The translations under genes were made by a program, and so were the position numbers. Of a DNA stretch of 62,415 nt, positions 7,780-16,232 are shown piece after piece. Origin of the DNA: Sulfitobacter aestuariivivens (GTDB taxonomy: Bacteria > Pseudomonadota > Alphaproteobacteria > Rhodobacterales > Rhodobacteraceae); NCBI RefSeq assembly GCF_014763045.1, contig NZ_JACTAG010000005.1:1-62415 (forward strand), in the 5' to 3' direction. Position 1 is the stretch's first letter. Each line of letters opens with the position of its first letter. The notes beneath the pieces are model-generated. The model saw nothing but the letters and a program-made list of their open reading frames with translations. It had not been told where the DNA came from and made no database searches.

Positions 7780-7905
7780 GTCCACCGCGGTGGACTTCGA
7801 ACTAGAAGCGGCGCTTGTGGTAACCAAAACTGTCCAAACTCAACTAGCGGCGCGTGGTGGTTCTTCAGTTTGTCTCAGACCAGCAGATGTCCACCGCGGT
7901 GGACA
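7780..7905. repeat. Two parS-like palindromes after repC
   Basis: GTCCACCGCGGTGGAC occurs at 7780-7795 and 7889-7904; the second copy extends to an 18-bp palindrome (7888-7905). Size, central GC and position just past repC match the 16-bp partition palindromes of repABC plasmids (often GTT-N4-GC-N4-AAC), here with GTC/GAC ends. They are the likely RepB-binding centromere of this replicon. The 180 bp between repC and the second fic gene contains nothing else that I can support. Confidence 0.65.
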
Positions 7906-7990
7906 AGTGACACACGAGCAAGCCTTGATGAAAATCTCGCAGGCCATGGAAGACATCCGCGGCCAGGCATTAAACCCTAAATCCCTAAAG

Positions 7991-9193
7991 TTATTGTGGG
8001 AGGTCACCATCTACAAAAAGGTTTGGAAAGAGCCGCTCTCGATAATCCAACGGAAACGCCAACCGAACTGGCGTCTTCGGCGAGGCGGAAGTCAGGTATC
8101 CGGCGGCGGTCAGTTTACTCAGCGTGTTGCGAGCGGTACGCTCGGACGTCTTGAGCACGATCTGCGCATCGCCTCGTTCCAGTGCCCCATGCCGAAGAAC
8201 CGCCGAGATTAGTTCCGGCGCTCGCTTGTCATCGATGGTATCTGCTACAAGACGACGATACCGTTGGTCCAGTCCGCCGAGATCGAACAATCTTGCTGAG
8301 AAGCTGATCTGGTCGAGCGTCACCTTTAGGAACCATTCACTAAACGTCTTCAGTGCCGCTTCTGACAGGTTCCCCCGTCCGTCGCGGTCTCCGCTACGTG
8401 GACTGTCGGCCAGATCCATCATCCGTTTGTACTCGCCCGGATCGGTTAGCCCGCGGGCCAGTCCACGTGATACGGACCAGAGCCCTTGGCCACCAATCCC
8501 CGCTGTGAGGGCCATGGCATGAGACATCAGTCGGCTGACACGGCCGTTACCATCCGGGAAAGGGTGGATATAGTTCAGCCGGTGATGTGCAGAGGCGATC
8601 GCGATGATCCGTCCGCTCGAAGACCGCGCCGTAATCTGAAATCGTTTGTCGAAATGGTCCATGAATGCCGCGACGCGCGACGATGAAGGAGGTAGGTGGC
8701 GCCCGACCGCAACTTCCCGATCGTCATCCTGGCGCATGCATCCCGGAACGATGGGCTCTCGTGTGCCGTCGGGATGTTCGATGACCCGAAACTCATCCGG
8801 CATCTCGTCGTAAAAGCTCTTATGGACCCAAGTCAGGAATTCGACGGATGTGGGGCGGAGCAGGGTGCCTATGCGATGCATCTCATCGATGGCCCGTTGA
8901 ACGATGACGTGCGCTCGGGCCTCAAGGGCGAGAGGACGGGTTTCTTCCTCAAGTTCGGCACCAGCCAGCGCCCTTTCGATATCGCGGGGGCGCGTGTTGT
9001 GTCCTTCGATCAGGTTGGAGTAGTAGCAGTTCATCACACGGACGAGATCGGCAAGTTCGGCTGCGCTGTCAGGATGCAACCCTTGTCCCAGCCCGGTGGC
9101 TTCCCTCTGGATGTCGACCGAAAGGTCTGCCAGTTCTGTAGGAATATGCTCCTCAAAGAAGCAGGGTTCGATCCTGGCGGGTGTTTCCAGCAT
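7991..9193 (-). CDS. Second Fic family protein with C-terminal winged helix
   Basis: This Fic protein of about 400 residues has an inhibitory-type motif SNLIEGHN at 59-66 and the catalytic loop HPFPDGNGRVSR at 210-221. The C-terminal region LKTSERTARNTLSKLTAAGY with a following basic wing is a probable winged helix, as in the Fic gene at 668-1780, although the two proteins differ greatly. The start at 9193 (MLETPARIEP) is preferred over 9256 because a promoter-like TTGAAA and a GGAAG Shine-Dalgarno lie between the two. Four ATCGGCAA repeats surround the promoter. It stands alone, convergent with repABC. Such stand-alone Fic proteins may act as regulators or toxin-like modifiers; the target is unknown. 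Confidence 0.83.
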   Translation of the reverse strand: MLETPARIEPCFFEEHIPTELADLSVDIQREATGLGQGLHPDSAAELADLVRVMNCYYSNLIEGHNTRPRDIERALAGAELEEETRPLALEARAHVIVQRAIDEMHRIGTLLRPTSVEFLTWVHKSFYDEMPDEFRVIEHPDGTREPIVPGCMRQDDDREVAVGRHLPPSSSRVAAFMDHFDKRFQITARSSSGRIIAIASAHHRLNYIHPFPDGNGRVSRLMSHAMALTAGIGGQGLWSVSRGLARGLTDPGEYKRMMDLADSPRSGDRDGRGNLSEAALKTFSEWFLKVTLDQISFSARLFDLGGLDQRYRRLVADTIDDKRAPELISAVLRHGALERGDAQIVLKTSERTARNTLSKLTAAGYLTSASPKTPVRLAFPLDYRERLFPNLFVDGDLPQ

Positions 9194-9194
9194 T

Positions 9195-9294
9195 TTGCCG
9201 ATCTTCCATATTTGAAAAGTAGTTGAAAAATAAACACATTTCGTACTTTCAAGCAAGGTTTTGCCGATATGCGTTGCCGATCTTGGTTGCCGAT
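9195..9294 (-). promoter_or_regulatory. Iterated operator-like repeats at the second fic promoter
   Basis: TTGCCGAT (ATCGGCAA on the coding strand) occurs at 9261-9268, 9274-9281 and 9287-9294, exactly 13 bp apart, and again at 9195-9202 beside the start codon. A TTGAAA-type -35 lies between the triplet and the fourth copy. The layout suits a repressor that binds both sides of the promoter, possibly the Fic protein's own winged helix. Confidence 0.5.
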
Positions 9295-9544
9295 CTAGAA
9301 TTGCTGCATGAAATCAATGGCTTCGGCAGATGTGCCGGGCTTTTCGGTTTTGTTGTCTGCCCAAAGGGGCCGGAAAAAGAGAAAGTGTTCTTCGGGTTTT
9401 GTGACTGACGGATGAGGGCCTTTGGGGTCCCTGAGATGGGTCCGGGCCGGGTTCCGGTCTGCCGTTCTTGATGAAGGGCACTCCCATGCAAACAGGTGTC
9501 TTGCGCGTGTTGCGCGCAACCGCTGCCCCTTGGTGGCGGCATAG
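9295..9544. other. Non-coding segment between fic promoter and IS6 element
   Basis: No convincing gene. A minus-strand frame runs out of the IS6 end to ...TSAEAIDFMQQF and a stop at 9295. Its upstream codons look random, so it may be the last residues of a gene cut by the IS, or chance. The 8 bp before the IS (CGGCATAG) do not match the 8 bp after it (CTGTTTCT). Confidence 0.4.
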
Positions 9545-10370
9545 GGCTCTGTTGCGTTAGCATGCAATTCACTGGTTAGGCTAAGTCTGCCGCCTGTCAT
9601 GCTGCCGACTTGAACAAGTTTGCAACAAAAGCAATCTCGTTCAAAACGCCCGGCTCATTGTTGGCAAAGTGGCCTTTCTTGATGGCACGGTGTGTCTCGA
9701 TTCCTTTAAGCGTGTTCTTGGCCGCGGTTAGTTTTTGAAAGCTCCGTTTCGGTCGAAGAAGCTGTTTCAAAGCTGCATGGTCAGCCTCGATCCGGTTGTT
9801 TAGGTATTTTCGGTCTATGTGCCGGATCCTGTCATCCGGCCCGTTGCCGAAGTTCATTTCCTCGATCACTTTTGCATAGCTATGCGCCTTGTCGGTCACG
9901 ATTGTCAGCGGATTGTAGCACCGTGCCATCTCGCTCGCCTGGCGCACGAAAGCCCTTGCAGCACTGGCGTTTCTGAGGGCGGTGAGCCGAAAATCGATCA
10001 ACTGCCCACGATGGTCGACGGCCCGCCACAAATAGCACCACCGTCCGTTCACTCGTACGTAGGTTTCGTCTACGTGCCACTGCAAGCCGCGCCAGGAACG
10101 ATGCCGCCCGTATGCTCGTTTGCGGATCTCCGGTCCGAATTTTTGCACCCAACGGTAGACTGTCGCGGCGCCGACTGTGATCCCGCGCTCGGCCAGAAGA
10201 TCTCTAACATCACGGTAGGACAACGGATATCGGCAGTACCAGCGGACTGCCAAAAGGATAACGTCTCTAGGAAAACGATGCTGTTTGAACGGATCTCGTC
10301 GTGGCATATGAACCCCCCTGTCAAAGCTGCAAGAAACGTCGCGCTTCGAGAGAGTTAACGCAACAGAGCC
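9545..10370 (-). mobile_element. Complete IS6-family insertion sequence (copy L)
   Basis: This 826-bp element is bounded by perfect 15-bp inverted repeats GGCTCTGTTGCGTTA (9545-9559 and the complement at 10356-10370). It carries one transposase gene on the minus strand. Length, terminal sequence and transposase are typical of IS6/IS26-type elements, which form cointegrates and leave directly repeated copies. No 8-bp target duplication is visible, which suggests a rearrangement after insertion. A near-identical truncated copy in the same orientation lies at 62132-62288. Confidence 0.9.
9597..10307 (-). CDS. IS6-family transposase (DDE)
   Basis: This 236-residue transposase has the family start MPRRDPFKQHRFPRDVILLA, a helix-turn-helix (ERGITVGAATVYRWVQKF), and the DDE core WHVDETYVRVNGRW (D), IVTDKAHSY (D) and YLNNRIEADHAALKQ (E). 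The length is normal for IS6 transposases and no disruption is seen, so it is probably active. It catalyses replicative transposition that fuses replicons, relevant to the mosaic structure of this window. Confidence 0.93.
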   Translation of the reverse strand: MPRRDPFKQHRFPRDVILLAVRWYCRYPLSYRDVRDLLAERGITVGAATVYRWVQKFGPEIRKRAYGRHRSWRGLQWHVDETYVRVNGRWCYLWRAVDHRGQLIDFRLTALRNASAARAFVRQASEMARCYNPLTIVTDKAHSYAKVIEEMNFGNGPDDRIRHIDRKYLNNRIEADHAALKQLLRPKRSFQKLTAAKNTLKGIETHRAIKKGHFANNEPGVLNEIAFVANLFKSAA

Positions 10371-10445
10371 CTGTTTCTCTCACATGAGGCTTGAGCGAAA
10401 CGCCATCTGCGGCTACCAATTGGCTAGTTTTTTGGAAATTTACCA

Positions 10446-10913
10446 ATGTTTCATGTGTTTCTGGTGTGTTCGGGTATTGCCGCTCTTGTGAATATCGCAG
10501 TGGGCTATCTGCTGTATGGCTACGGTGGGCTGGACAGCCCTGCGCTTTATGCGTTCAGCGTTGCAACTGCGTTTCTGGCCGGGATGGTGGTCAGCTTTAT
10601 CCTTAATCGCAGGTTTACCTATGCGCCCTCTGGGCGGCGCGCTGCATCGGAACTGCCCGATTTTCTGATGGTGTCGATAGGTGGGCTGCTGCTGACGACC
10701 GGGCTTTCGTTTGTGTTTTTCACCTACGGGGGTGCTGCGCTTGAGCGGCTCACGATGAGCATCCTGCCGCCCGAGACCAGCGCCCACATGAGCGCGATCG
10801 GGCTGACCGCGCTGTATTCATTTCTGGCGCACAAGCATGTGAGCTTTCGCCGCGGACCTCTTGCGCTATGGCGTCGGGGTGCACGTGCGGTGCATGCCCT
10901 TGGGACCAGGTAA
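10446..10913 (+). CDS. GtrA-like membrane protein
   Basis: This 155-residue protein has four hydrophobic segments and the family pattern SGIAALVNIAVGYLLYG ... FSVATAFLAGMVVSFILNRRFTY ... SFLAHKHVSF. GtrA proteins sit in the inner membrane and are thought to help flip polyprenyl-linked sugars for glycosylation of surface polymers. It is followed six bases later by an FAD oxidoreductase and then a large membrane protein, probably one transcription unit. The IS6 element ends only 75 bp upstream, so the original promoter may have been changed. Confidence 0.8.
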   Translation: MFHVFLVCSGIAALVNIAVGYLLYGYGGLDSPALYAFSVATAFLAGMVVSFILNRRFTYAPSGRRAASELPDFLMVSIGGLLLTTGLSFVFFTYGGAALERLTMSILPPETSAHMSAIGLTALYSFLAHKHVSFRRGPLALWRRGARAVHALGTR

Positions 10914-10919
10914 GCGCCC

Positions 10920-12506
10920 ATGAGCACCCAACGCACTGCCCTCATTGTCGGGGCTGGCCCGGCTGGTTTGACGGCCGCGCATGAGCTGGCCACACGCACC
11001 GATATCAAACCAATCGTGTTTGAGGCCGACAGCCAGGTTGGCGGCATTTCCAAGACCGTGAATTACAAGGGCAACCGGATTGATATCGGGGGGCATCGGT
11101 TCTTTTCCAAGTCTGACCGGGTGATGGATTGGTGGGCACAGATGTTGCCGCTCGAGGCTGCCGGGGAAGGGCAGGGCGCGATCACGATCAGCTATCAGAA
11201 CAAACAGCGCGAGGTGACAGCGGGGACGGGTGCGGACCCCGATGTGACGGATGAGGTCATGCTGGTGCGCGGGCGGGTGTCGCGGATTTTGTTCGGACGC
11301 AAGTTCTACAGCTATCCGATCAAGTTCTCGCGCCAGACATTTGGCAATCTTGGGGTCGGGACCACGGCAAAGATCATGGGCAGTTACGCACGCGCGCGGC
11401 TGATGCCGATCCGGCCTGAGGTCACGCTGCGCGACTACATCATCAACCGGTTTGGCAAGACGTTGTATGAGACGTTTTTCAAGAATTATACGGAAAAGGT
11501 CTGGGGTGTGCCGTGCGAGGATATCCCGTCGGACTGGGGCGCGCAGCGGATCAAGGGTGTGTCGATTTCGGCGCTGCTGAAGCATGTGTTGAAAAAGCTC
11601 AGGCCAGGTGGGGCAGGGGATGTGTCGCAGAAGGATACCGAAACCAGTCTCATCGAGCGGTTCTTGTATCCCAAGCACGGGCCCGGGCAACTGTGGGAGA
11701 TCGTGGCGCGCAAGGTTGAGGCGGCCGGGGGCACGGTGCACCTGAACACGCGGGTGACGGCGGTGCATCACGACGGCAGCCATATCAGCGCCGTTGATGT
11801 GGTGCATGCGGACGGGCGCGAAGAGCGCGTTGAGGGCGACATGGTGTTCTCGTCCATGCCGGTGCAGGAGCTGATCACGGGCTGGCAGCCTGCGGCCCCC
11901 GTCGAGGTGACGGAGGTGTCGGACGGGCTGACGTATCGGGATTTCATTACTGTGGGTGTGTTGCTTAGCCGGTTGACGCTGGGGGGCGGATGCACGGCCA
12001 AAAACCTGTACGACACGGTGCCGGACAACTGGATCTACGTTCAGGAACCTGATGTGAAGGTCGGGCGCCTGCAGATTTTCAACAACTGGAGCCCGTATCT
12101 GGTGGCGGATCCTGATACGATCTGGATCGGGTTGGAATACTTTGTGAACGAGGCGGATGATTTTTGGAACATGGCCGACGCGGACATGATCGCATTTGCC
12201 AAGAAAGAACTGGAAAAGCTGGGGGTCGCGGACCCGGCAGATGCGCTGGATGCGGTCGTGGTGCGCACCAAAAAGGCCTATCCGGCCTACTTCGGTACTT
12301 ACGATAAATTCGACACGGTACGTGAATACGTGTCACAGTTTGACAATCTGTACTGTGTCGGGCGCAATGGGATGCACCGGTACAACAATCAGGATCATTC
12401 TATCCTGACAGCGATGGTGGCGGTCGATGGCATCGAAGCGGGGCGCGATTTGCGCGACCAGATGTGGGAGATCAATACCGAAGAGGACTACCATGAGAGC
12501 AAATAG
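10920..12506 (+). CDS. NAD(P)/FAD-dependent oxidoreductase (amine oxidase/UGM-like)
   Basis: This 528-residue flavoprotein has the dinucleotide-binding motif [16 protein letters not shown] at residues 8-23 and the second signature [19 protein letters not shown], typical of the protoporphyrinogen oxidase/UDP-galactopyranose mutase-like superfamily. The C-terminal [19 protein letters not shown] contributes to the FAD site. With GtrA before it and a GT-C-like membrane protein after, it may oxidise or isomerise a lipid-linked sugar. The substrate is not deducible. No signal peptide; cytoplasmic. Confidence 0.82.
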   Translation: MSTQRTALIVGAGPAGLTAAHELATRTDIKPIVFEADSQVGGISKTVNYKGNRIDIGGHRFFSKSDRVMDWWAQMLPLEAAGEGQGAITISYQNKQREVTAGTGADPDVTDEVMLVRGRVSRILFGRKFYSYPIKFSRQTFGNLGVGTTAKIMGSYARARLMPIRPEVTLRDYIINRFGKTLYETFFKNYTEKVWGVPCEDIPSDWGAQRIKGVSISALLKHVLKKLRPGGAGDVSQKDTETSLIERFLYPKHGPGQLWEIVARKVEAAGGTVHLNTRVTAVHHDGSHISAVDVVHADGREERVEGDMVFSSMPVQELITGWQPAAPVEVTEVSDGLTYRDFITVGVLLSRLTLGGGCTAKNLYDTVPDNWIYVQEPDVKVGRLQIFNNWSPYLVADPDTIWIGLEYFVNEADDFWNMADADMIAFAKKELEKLGVADPADALDAVVVRTKKAYPAYFGTYDKFDTVREYVSQFDNLYCVGRNGMHRYNNQDHSILTAMVAVDGIEAGRDLRDQMWEINTEEDYHESK

Positions 12507-12534
12507 GCATCAGATGGCGGGGCAGGGCTGAGCG

Positions 12535-14412
12535 ATGGCACGGGGGACACGCTACAGAGCGCCATATTCCAAGATAGCATGGCTGCTGGCCATTCTGGCG
12601 GCCTATATCCTGACGCGGCCCTATGTAGGGCTTTACCACGATGCGGTGCTGTACACGGCGCAGGCCCTTCAGCAATCCGGAGCGGCAGATCTGAGCGAAG
12701 ATCTGTTCTTTCGGTTCGGCAATCAGGGCAATCTTGTTCTCTTTCCTTACGTTCAGGGGTGGTTGACCGCGCAGATTGGTTTGGGACCGGCGCTGAAACT
12801 GCTGACCGCTTTGCAGGCCTTTTTGTGGCTGTTTGCACTGGCGATGCTGGCGCGCACGATCTACCCCGAGCGGCGCAATTGGCTGATTGCAATGGCCATC
12901 ACGGTACTGATGGGCGCAGGATACGGCATCGGTGTGCTGTCCTACGCCGAAGGCTTTGTCACCCCGCGCCCCTTTGCCGAAGCTTTTGGCATGATGGCGC
13001 TGGCCTTTGCCCTGCGGGATGAAACGCGCCGGGCGCTGCTGGCGTTGATCGTCTGTACTGTCTGTCATCCGCTGGTCGGTCTGTCAGTTAGTGGTATCTG
13101 GCTGACGCTGGCCTTTGTTGCCAGCATCCGGCTGGTGACCCTTGTCCTGTTGGGTCTGGCCTTGATCGTCGCCGCAGCCCAAGCCGGGGTTGCGCCGCTT
13201 TCGTGGCTGCTGGAAACCCATGATCCTGTCTGGGGCGAACTGCTGAACAAGTACCGATCCCTTGGGTTCCTGAGTGATTGGGGATGGTTCCCGGTTCTGG
13301 TGCACGCGTTGAACGTTGTCGTTCTTTTGATTGCCACCCGATCGCGGGATCATCTGATCGCAACGGTCGCGACGGCAACCCTGCAAATGGGCGTGCTGTT
13401 TATCGCAATCAACCTTGTGGGCGCCGATCTTTTGGAAAATCGACTGATTTCCGCCTTGCAGCCATGGCGCGTGCTGGCCTGGGTGGCCCTGTTCGGCAAC
13501 CTGCTGGTGCTGCATTTGTTGGTGAGCAAGTCTGCGCGATCTGCAGCTTTCATCATTCTATTCATGGCCCTAGCCGTGAACGTTGTCGAGCACCTGACCG
13601 GTGTCAGTCATGTCTTTTCTACCGCCATGGCTCCGCTTGTTTTGCTTGCTTATTGGACTGATCGGCCCGGCGCGTTCTGGCGGTGGTTCAATGCCCTGCT
13701 GGCGGTACTGGCCACAGTCGTGGTCGTGGCTTTGGGCGGATATGTTTACGTCGAATTTGGAGACTTGCTGACTGACGCGATTGCGCAGATCGTTACAGCA
13801 TTGCTGATTGCGGCGACCTTCCTTGTGAAGGGGCGCGAGAATACGATCCTGCTGGCGGGGGCGGCGTTCATCGCCGCCGTGATCCAGTTTGACCGACAAT
13901 CCGACAGGGCACGCTTTATGGAGAGCGATACGCCAATGCCGCAAGAAGTAATCGAGACGCTGCAAGGCGACGGCATCTATTGGGAAGATGGCGCCGGCCT
14001 GATGTGGACCAAAGTGCGGAAGCCGCTTTTTTATTCCTGCAAGCAGCGATCCGGAACACTCTTTTATCGCGAACAGGCAATTGAACATGAGCGCCGCGGG
14101 CAACTTCTTGCTCCTTTGAACACGTTCGACTTTACCCAGATTCCACCTGGCCGCTGCCCCGCACCTGCGGACCCGGATGCCACAGGCCCGGCGGATGCGA
14201 ACGCGGTCAAGGAGGTCTGCAAGGCCGTGCCTGAGCTGGATCATATCGTGCTGCACAACCCGGTTGAGGGGTTGGAGATGGACCGCTGGGATCTGCCGAT
14301 CGGGCCAGAGGGTCAGACCGTCTATCATGCAGCCTGCGATCCGCTGAGGGTTGAGCCACCGCGCGCGTTGGAAGATTATGACTGGTATCCAGGCGCGTCG
14401 CGGGGGAGGTGA
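12535..14412 (+). CDS. Large multi-pass membrane protein, GT-C-like
   Basis: This 625-residue protein has about 11-12 hydrophobic segments in residues 15-450, followed by a soluble C-terminal domain of about 170 residues. The first loop has RPYVGLYHDAVLYTAQALQQ and FRFGNQGN, with acidic residues after the first helix as in GT-C membrane glycosyltransferases that use polyprenyl-phosphate sugars. I do not recognise a named family. Its place after GtrA and the oxidoreductase suggests a role in modifying a lipid-linked glycan. Start at 12535 follows the previous stop by 28 bp. Confidence 0.65.
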   Translation: MARGTRYRAPYSKIAWLLAILAAYILTRPYVGLYHDAVLYTAQALQQSGAADLSEDLFFRFGNQGNLVLFPYVQGWLTAQIGLGPALKLLTALQAFLWLFALAMLARTIYPERRNWLIAMAITVLMGAGYGIGVLSYAEGFVTPRPFAEAFGMMALAFALRDETRRALLALIVCTVCHPLVGLSVSGIWLTLAFVASIRLVTLVLLGLALIVAAAQAGVAPLSWLLETHDPVWGELLNKYRSLGFLSDWGWFPVLVHALNVVVLLIATRSRDHLIATVATATLQMGVLFIAINLVGADLLENRLISALQPWRVLAWVALFGNLLVLHLLVSKSARSAAFIILFMALAVNVVEHLTGVSHVFSTAMAPLVLLAYWTDRPGAFWRWFNALLAVLATVVVVALGGYVYVEFGDLLTDAIAQIVTALLIAATFLVKGRENTILLAGAAFIAAVIQFDRQSDRARFMESDTPMPQEVIETLQGDGIYWEDGAGLMWTKVRKPLFYSCKQRSGTLFYREQAIEHERRGQLLAPLNTFDFTQIPPGRCPAPADPDATGPADANAVKEVCKAVPELDHIVLHNPVEGLEMDRWDLPIGPEGQTVYHAACDPLRVEPPRALEDYDWYPGASRGR

Positions 14413-14463
14413 CCCGCCGCGCAACGAACGTTTGATTTATAAAATATTTGAAGGAATTTAGAC

Positions 14464-14937
14464 GTGGCAGACATCAAGGCAGAGCGGCTGGCCGCAAAGA
14501 TCGAAGGCGATTTTGTGGTCTTTCTAATCGGCGCGCGCATCAACAAGTGGTGGCGGGTGCGGGATTTGCTGTGGTTTGCCAAAACCATGCCGAAAATGCT
14601 CAGAGAGCTGTCGAACCTGCCAGCGCAGGACACCGGTTTTCTGGGCTATCAGTCGCTGAGCACCTTTGTGAACGTGCAGTATTGGCGCAGCTTTGAACAT
14701 CTTGAGGCCTACGCCCGATCAAAGGACCATACGCATTTCCCTGAATGGATCGAATTTAACCGCCGCTTCAAATCCAGCCGCAGCGATGTCGGCATCTGGC
14801 ACGAGACGTACCTTGTCAGGGACGGCGCGTACGAGGCTATCTATACCGGGATGCCCGAATACGGCTTGGGCAAAGCGGCCCAGCTTGTGCCCGCCACCGG
14901 CAGCCGGGAAGCCGCCAGACAAAGGCTTTCCAGTTAG
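14464..14937 (+). CDS. DUF4188 domain protein
   Basis: This 157-residue protein starts at GTG 14464 behind a clear Shine-Dalgarno (GAAGGA). The features INKWWRVRDLLWFAKTMPKML, DTGFLGYQS, VQYWRSFEHLEAYARSKDH and HET match DUF4188, an uncharacterised group with a dimeric ferredoxin-like (monooxygenase-like) fold. Function unknown. It stands between the GtrA cluster and the tad locus and need not belong to either. Confidence 0.75.
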   Translation: MADIKAERLAAKIEGDFVVFLIGARINKWWRVRDLLWFAKTMPKMLRELSNLPAQDTGFLGYQSLSTFVNVQYWRSFEHLEAYARSKDHTHFPEWIEFNRRFKSSRSDVGIWHETYLVRDGAYEAIYTGMPEYGLGKAAQLVPATGSREAARQRLSS

Positions 14938-15099
14938 GTGAGGGGCCTTTCGGTTCCATCGCATGTGTCAAAATCATCGCAGCTGTGACGTTATTCGCAC
15001 AAAGCCATTCATTCGAATCTGATTCTATGCAATCCATGCTCAACAAGAGATTTCAAACATCCACCGCATCGAGCGCGGTATGAGACTATTGAGGATACT

Positions 15100-15624
15100 A
15101 TGTTGCGCACTGTACTCGCCTTCACCCTCGTTCTGAGCCTTGCTGCGTGCGAGGATATGCCAATCGGCGGTTTCTCTGCCTTCTCCAACAGCCCGGAGAC
15201 AGCGCGGGACACATCCAATCGTGAATACTATGAAAGTGACGCGCCCATCGTCAAAGGCCGGGTCCTGTTCCGGGACGAAGCCTATGGCCGTGCGTACAAG
15301 CAATTCAAGGATGCGCTGAACGAGGTCCCCAATGACCCCGCAGCACTTTTGGGCTTTGCGGCGTCCGCAGACATGCTGGGCCGTTTCGATCAGTCCAATT
15401 CGGCCTACGCCAAGTTGCAGCCGGTGATCGGCAACCGGATCGAATATCACAACAACCGTGGCTATTCGCTGTTGTTGCAGGGCCAGCTGGTTGCGGCACG
15501 CCGTCACTTCCTGCGCGCCTATGAGATTGATCCGTCGAACGAACGCGCGGCGAACAACCTTGAACTGCTGCGCAATTCGGTCAACTACCCCAAGCGGTCG
15601 CGCGGCGATCTGAAAGGCCTGTAA
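15100..15624 (+). CDS. TPR lipoprotein, TadD-like pilus assembly protein
   Basis: This 174-residue protein has a lipoprotein signal (LVLSLAAC, lipidated Cys near residue 19). Two to three TPR-like units follow: the GRAYKQFKDALNEVPNDPAA region, IEYHNNRGYSLLLQGQLVAA, and the final RRHFLRAYEIDPSNERAANN. TadD lipoproteins help secretin assembly in Flp pilus systems. It lies directly before cpaA and the other tad genes, 26 bp apart, which supports the TadD call, although it is shorter than most TadD proteins. Confidence 0.75.
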   Translation: MLRTVLAFTLVLSLAACEDMPIGGFSAFSNSPETARDTSNREYYESDAPIVKGRVLFRDEAYGRAYKQFKDALNEVPNDPAALLGFAASADMLGRFDQSNSAYAKLQPVIGNRIEYHNNRGYSLLLQGQLVAARRHFLRAYEIDPSNERAANNLELLRNSVNYPKRSRGDLKGL

Positions 15625-15649
15625 ACCGAACGCCTGAAAAGAGGCGCCG

Positions 15650-16132
15650 GTGACCGGGGTTTTATCCGCACTTGTTGTGATGGCAGCTGTTGTTGTGCTG
15701 GCGCATATTGTGCGAGTCGATTTCGATACCATGAAAGTGCGCAACCGTGCGGTGCTGGTTCTATTAGCGCTGTATGGACTGTGGACAGCCCTGAACGGAT
15801 TTCAAAGTCTTGCGACGGATATCGGTGCGGGCGTTCTGCTGTTCATGATTGCCCTGGTGATGTGGCTGGTCGGCGCGATGGGGGCAGGGGACGTCAAGCT
15901 TTACGCCGTGCTGGGGATGTTCATCGGGTTTGCGCATCTGGGGCTTTACGTCATTTTGCTTGTGATCGTGTCGGTGGTCTTTGTCGTGTTCCTGCGGATC
16001 AGCGCACGGATGCAGGGCAGCGGCCAGATCGTGTCGCGGATGCGCGACTTCAACTCCAGCGGGAAAGCCCCTTATGCGGTGCCGATGGGGCTCGCGGCAA
16101 TTCCCGCTATAGTAGTGCGCGCTTTCACGTAA
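15650..16132 (+). CDS. cpaA: CpaA/TadV prepilin peptidase
   Basis: This 160-residue A24 aspartyl peptidase starts at GTG 15650. It has about five membrane segments and the two catalytic aspartates of the family: one in RVDFDTMKVRNR (residues 23-34), the other in GAMGAGDVKLY (about 78-88). It cleaves the leader of the Flp pilin and of the TadE/F pseudopilins before inner-membrane assembly. The substrates are encoded downstream in the same locus. Confidence 0.88.
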   Translation: MTGVLSALVVMAAVVVLAHIVRVDFDTMKVRNRAVLVLLALYGLWTALNGFQSLATDIGAGVLLFMIALVMWLVGAMGAGDVKLYAVLGMFIGFAHLGLYVILLVIVSVVFVVFLRISARMQGSGQIVSRMRDFNSSGKAPYAVPMGLAAIPAIVVRAFT

Positions 16133-16232
16133 GCTTGATTTTCCCTATGTGGTATGGGAAGTTAACCTTTGATTGCGGCCCGTATTTACAAACGCCACAT
16201 ATTCCTAAGCCGCGATAATGGGAGTGATTAAA

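Noticed and set aside
7780..7905. Repeats after repC as a possible start of a CRISPR array
   Set aside because: Only two palindromic copies, no regular spacers and no cas genes; partition sites fit better.
9295..9600. Minus-strand frame of about 100 codons starting inside the IS6 element
   Set aside because: It begins in the IS terminus and its middle looks random. At most the last residues could be a gene tail, so it is described only as unresolved sequence.
10866..11807. Long minus-strand frame opposite the FAD oxidoreductase
   Set aside because: Arg/His/Pro-rich with no domain pattern, and fully opposite a well-supported flavoprotein. It is a high-GC shadow frame.
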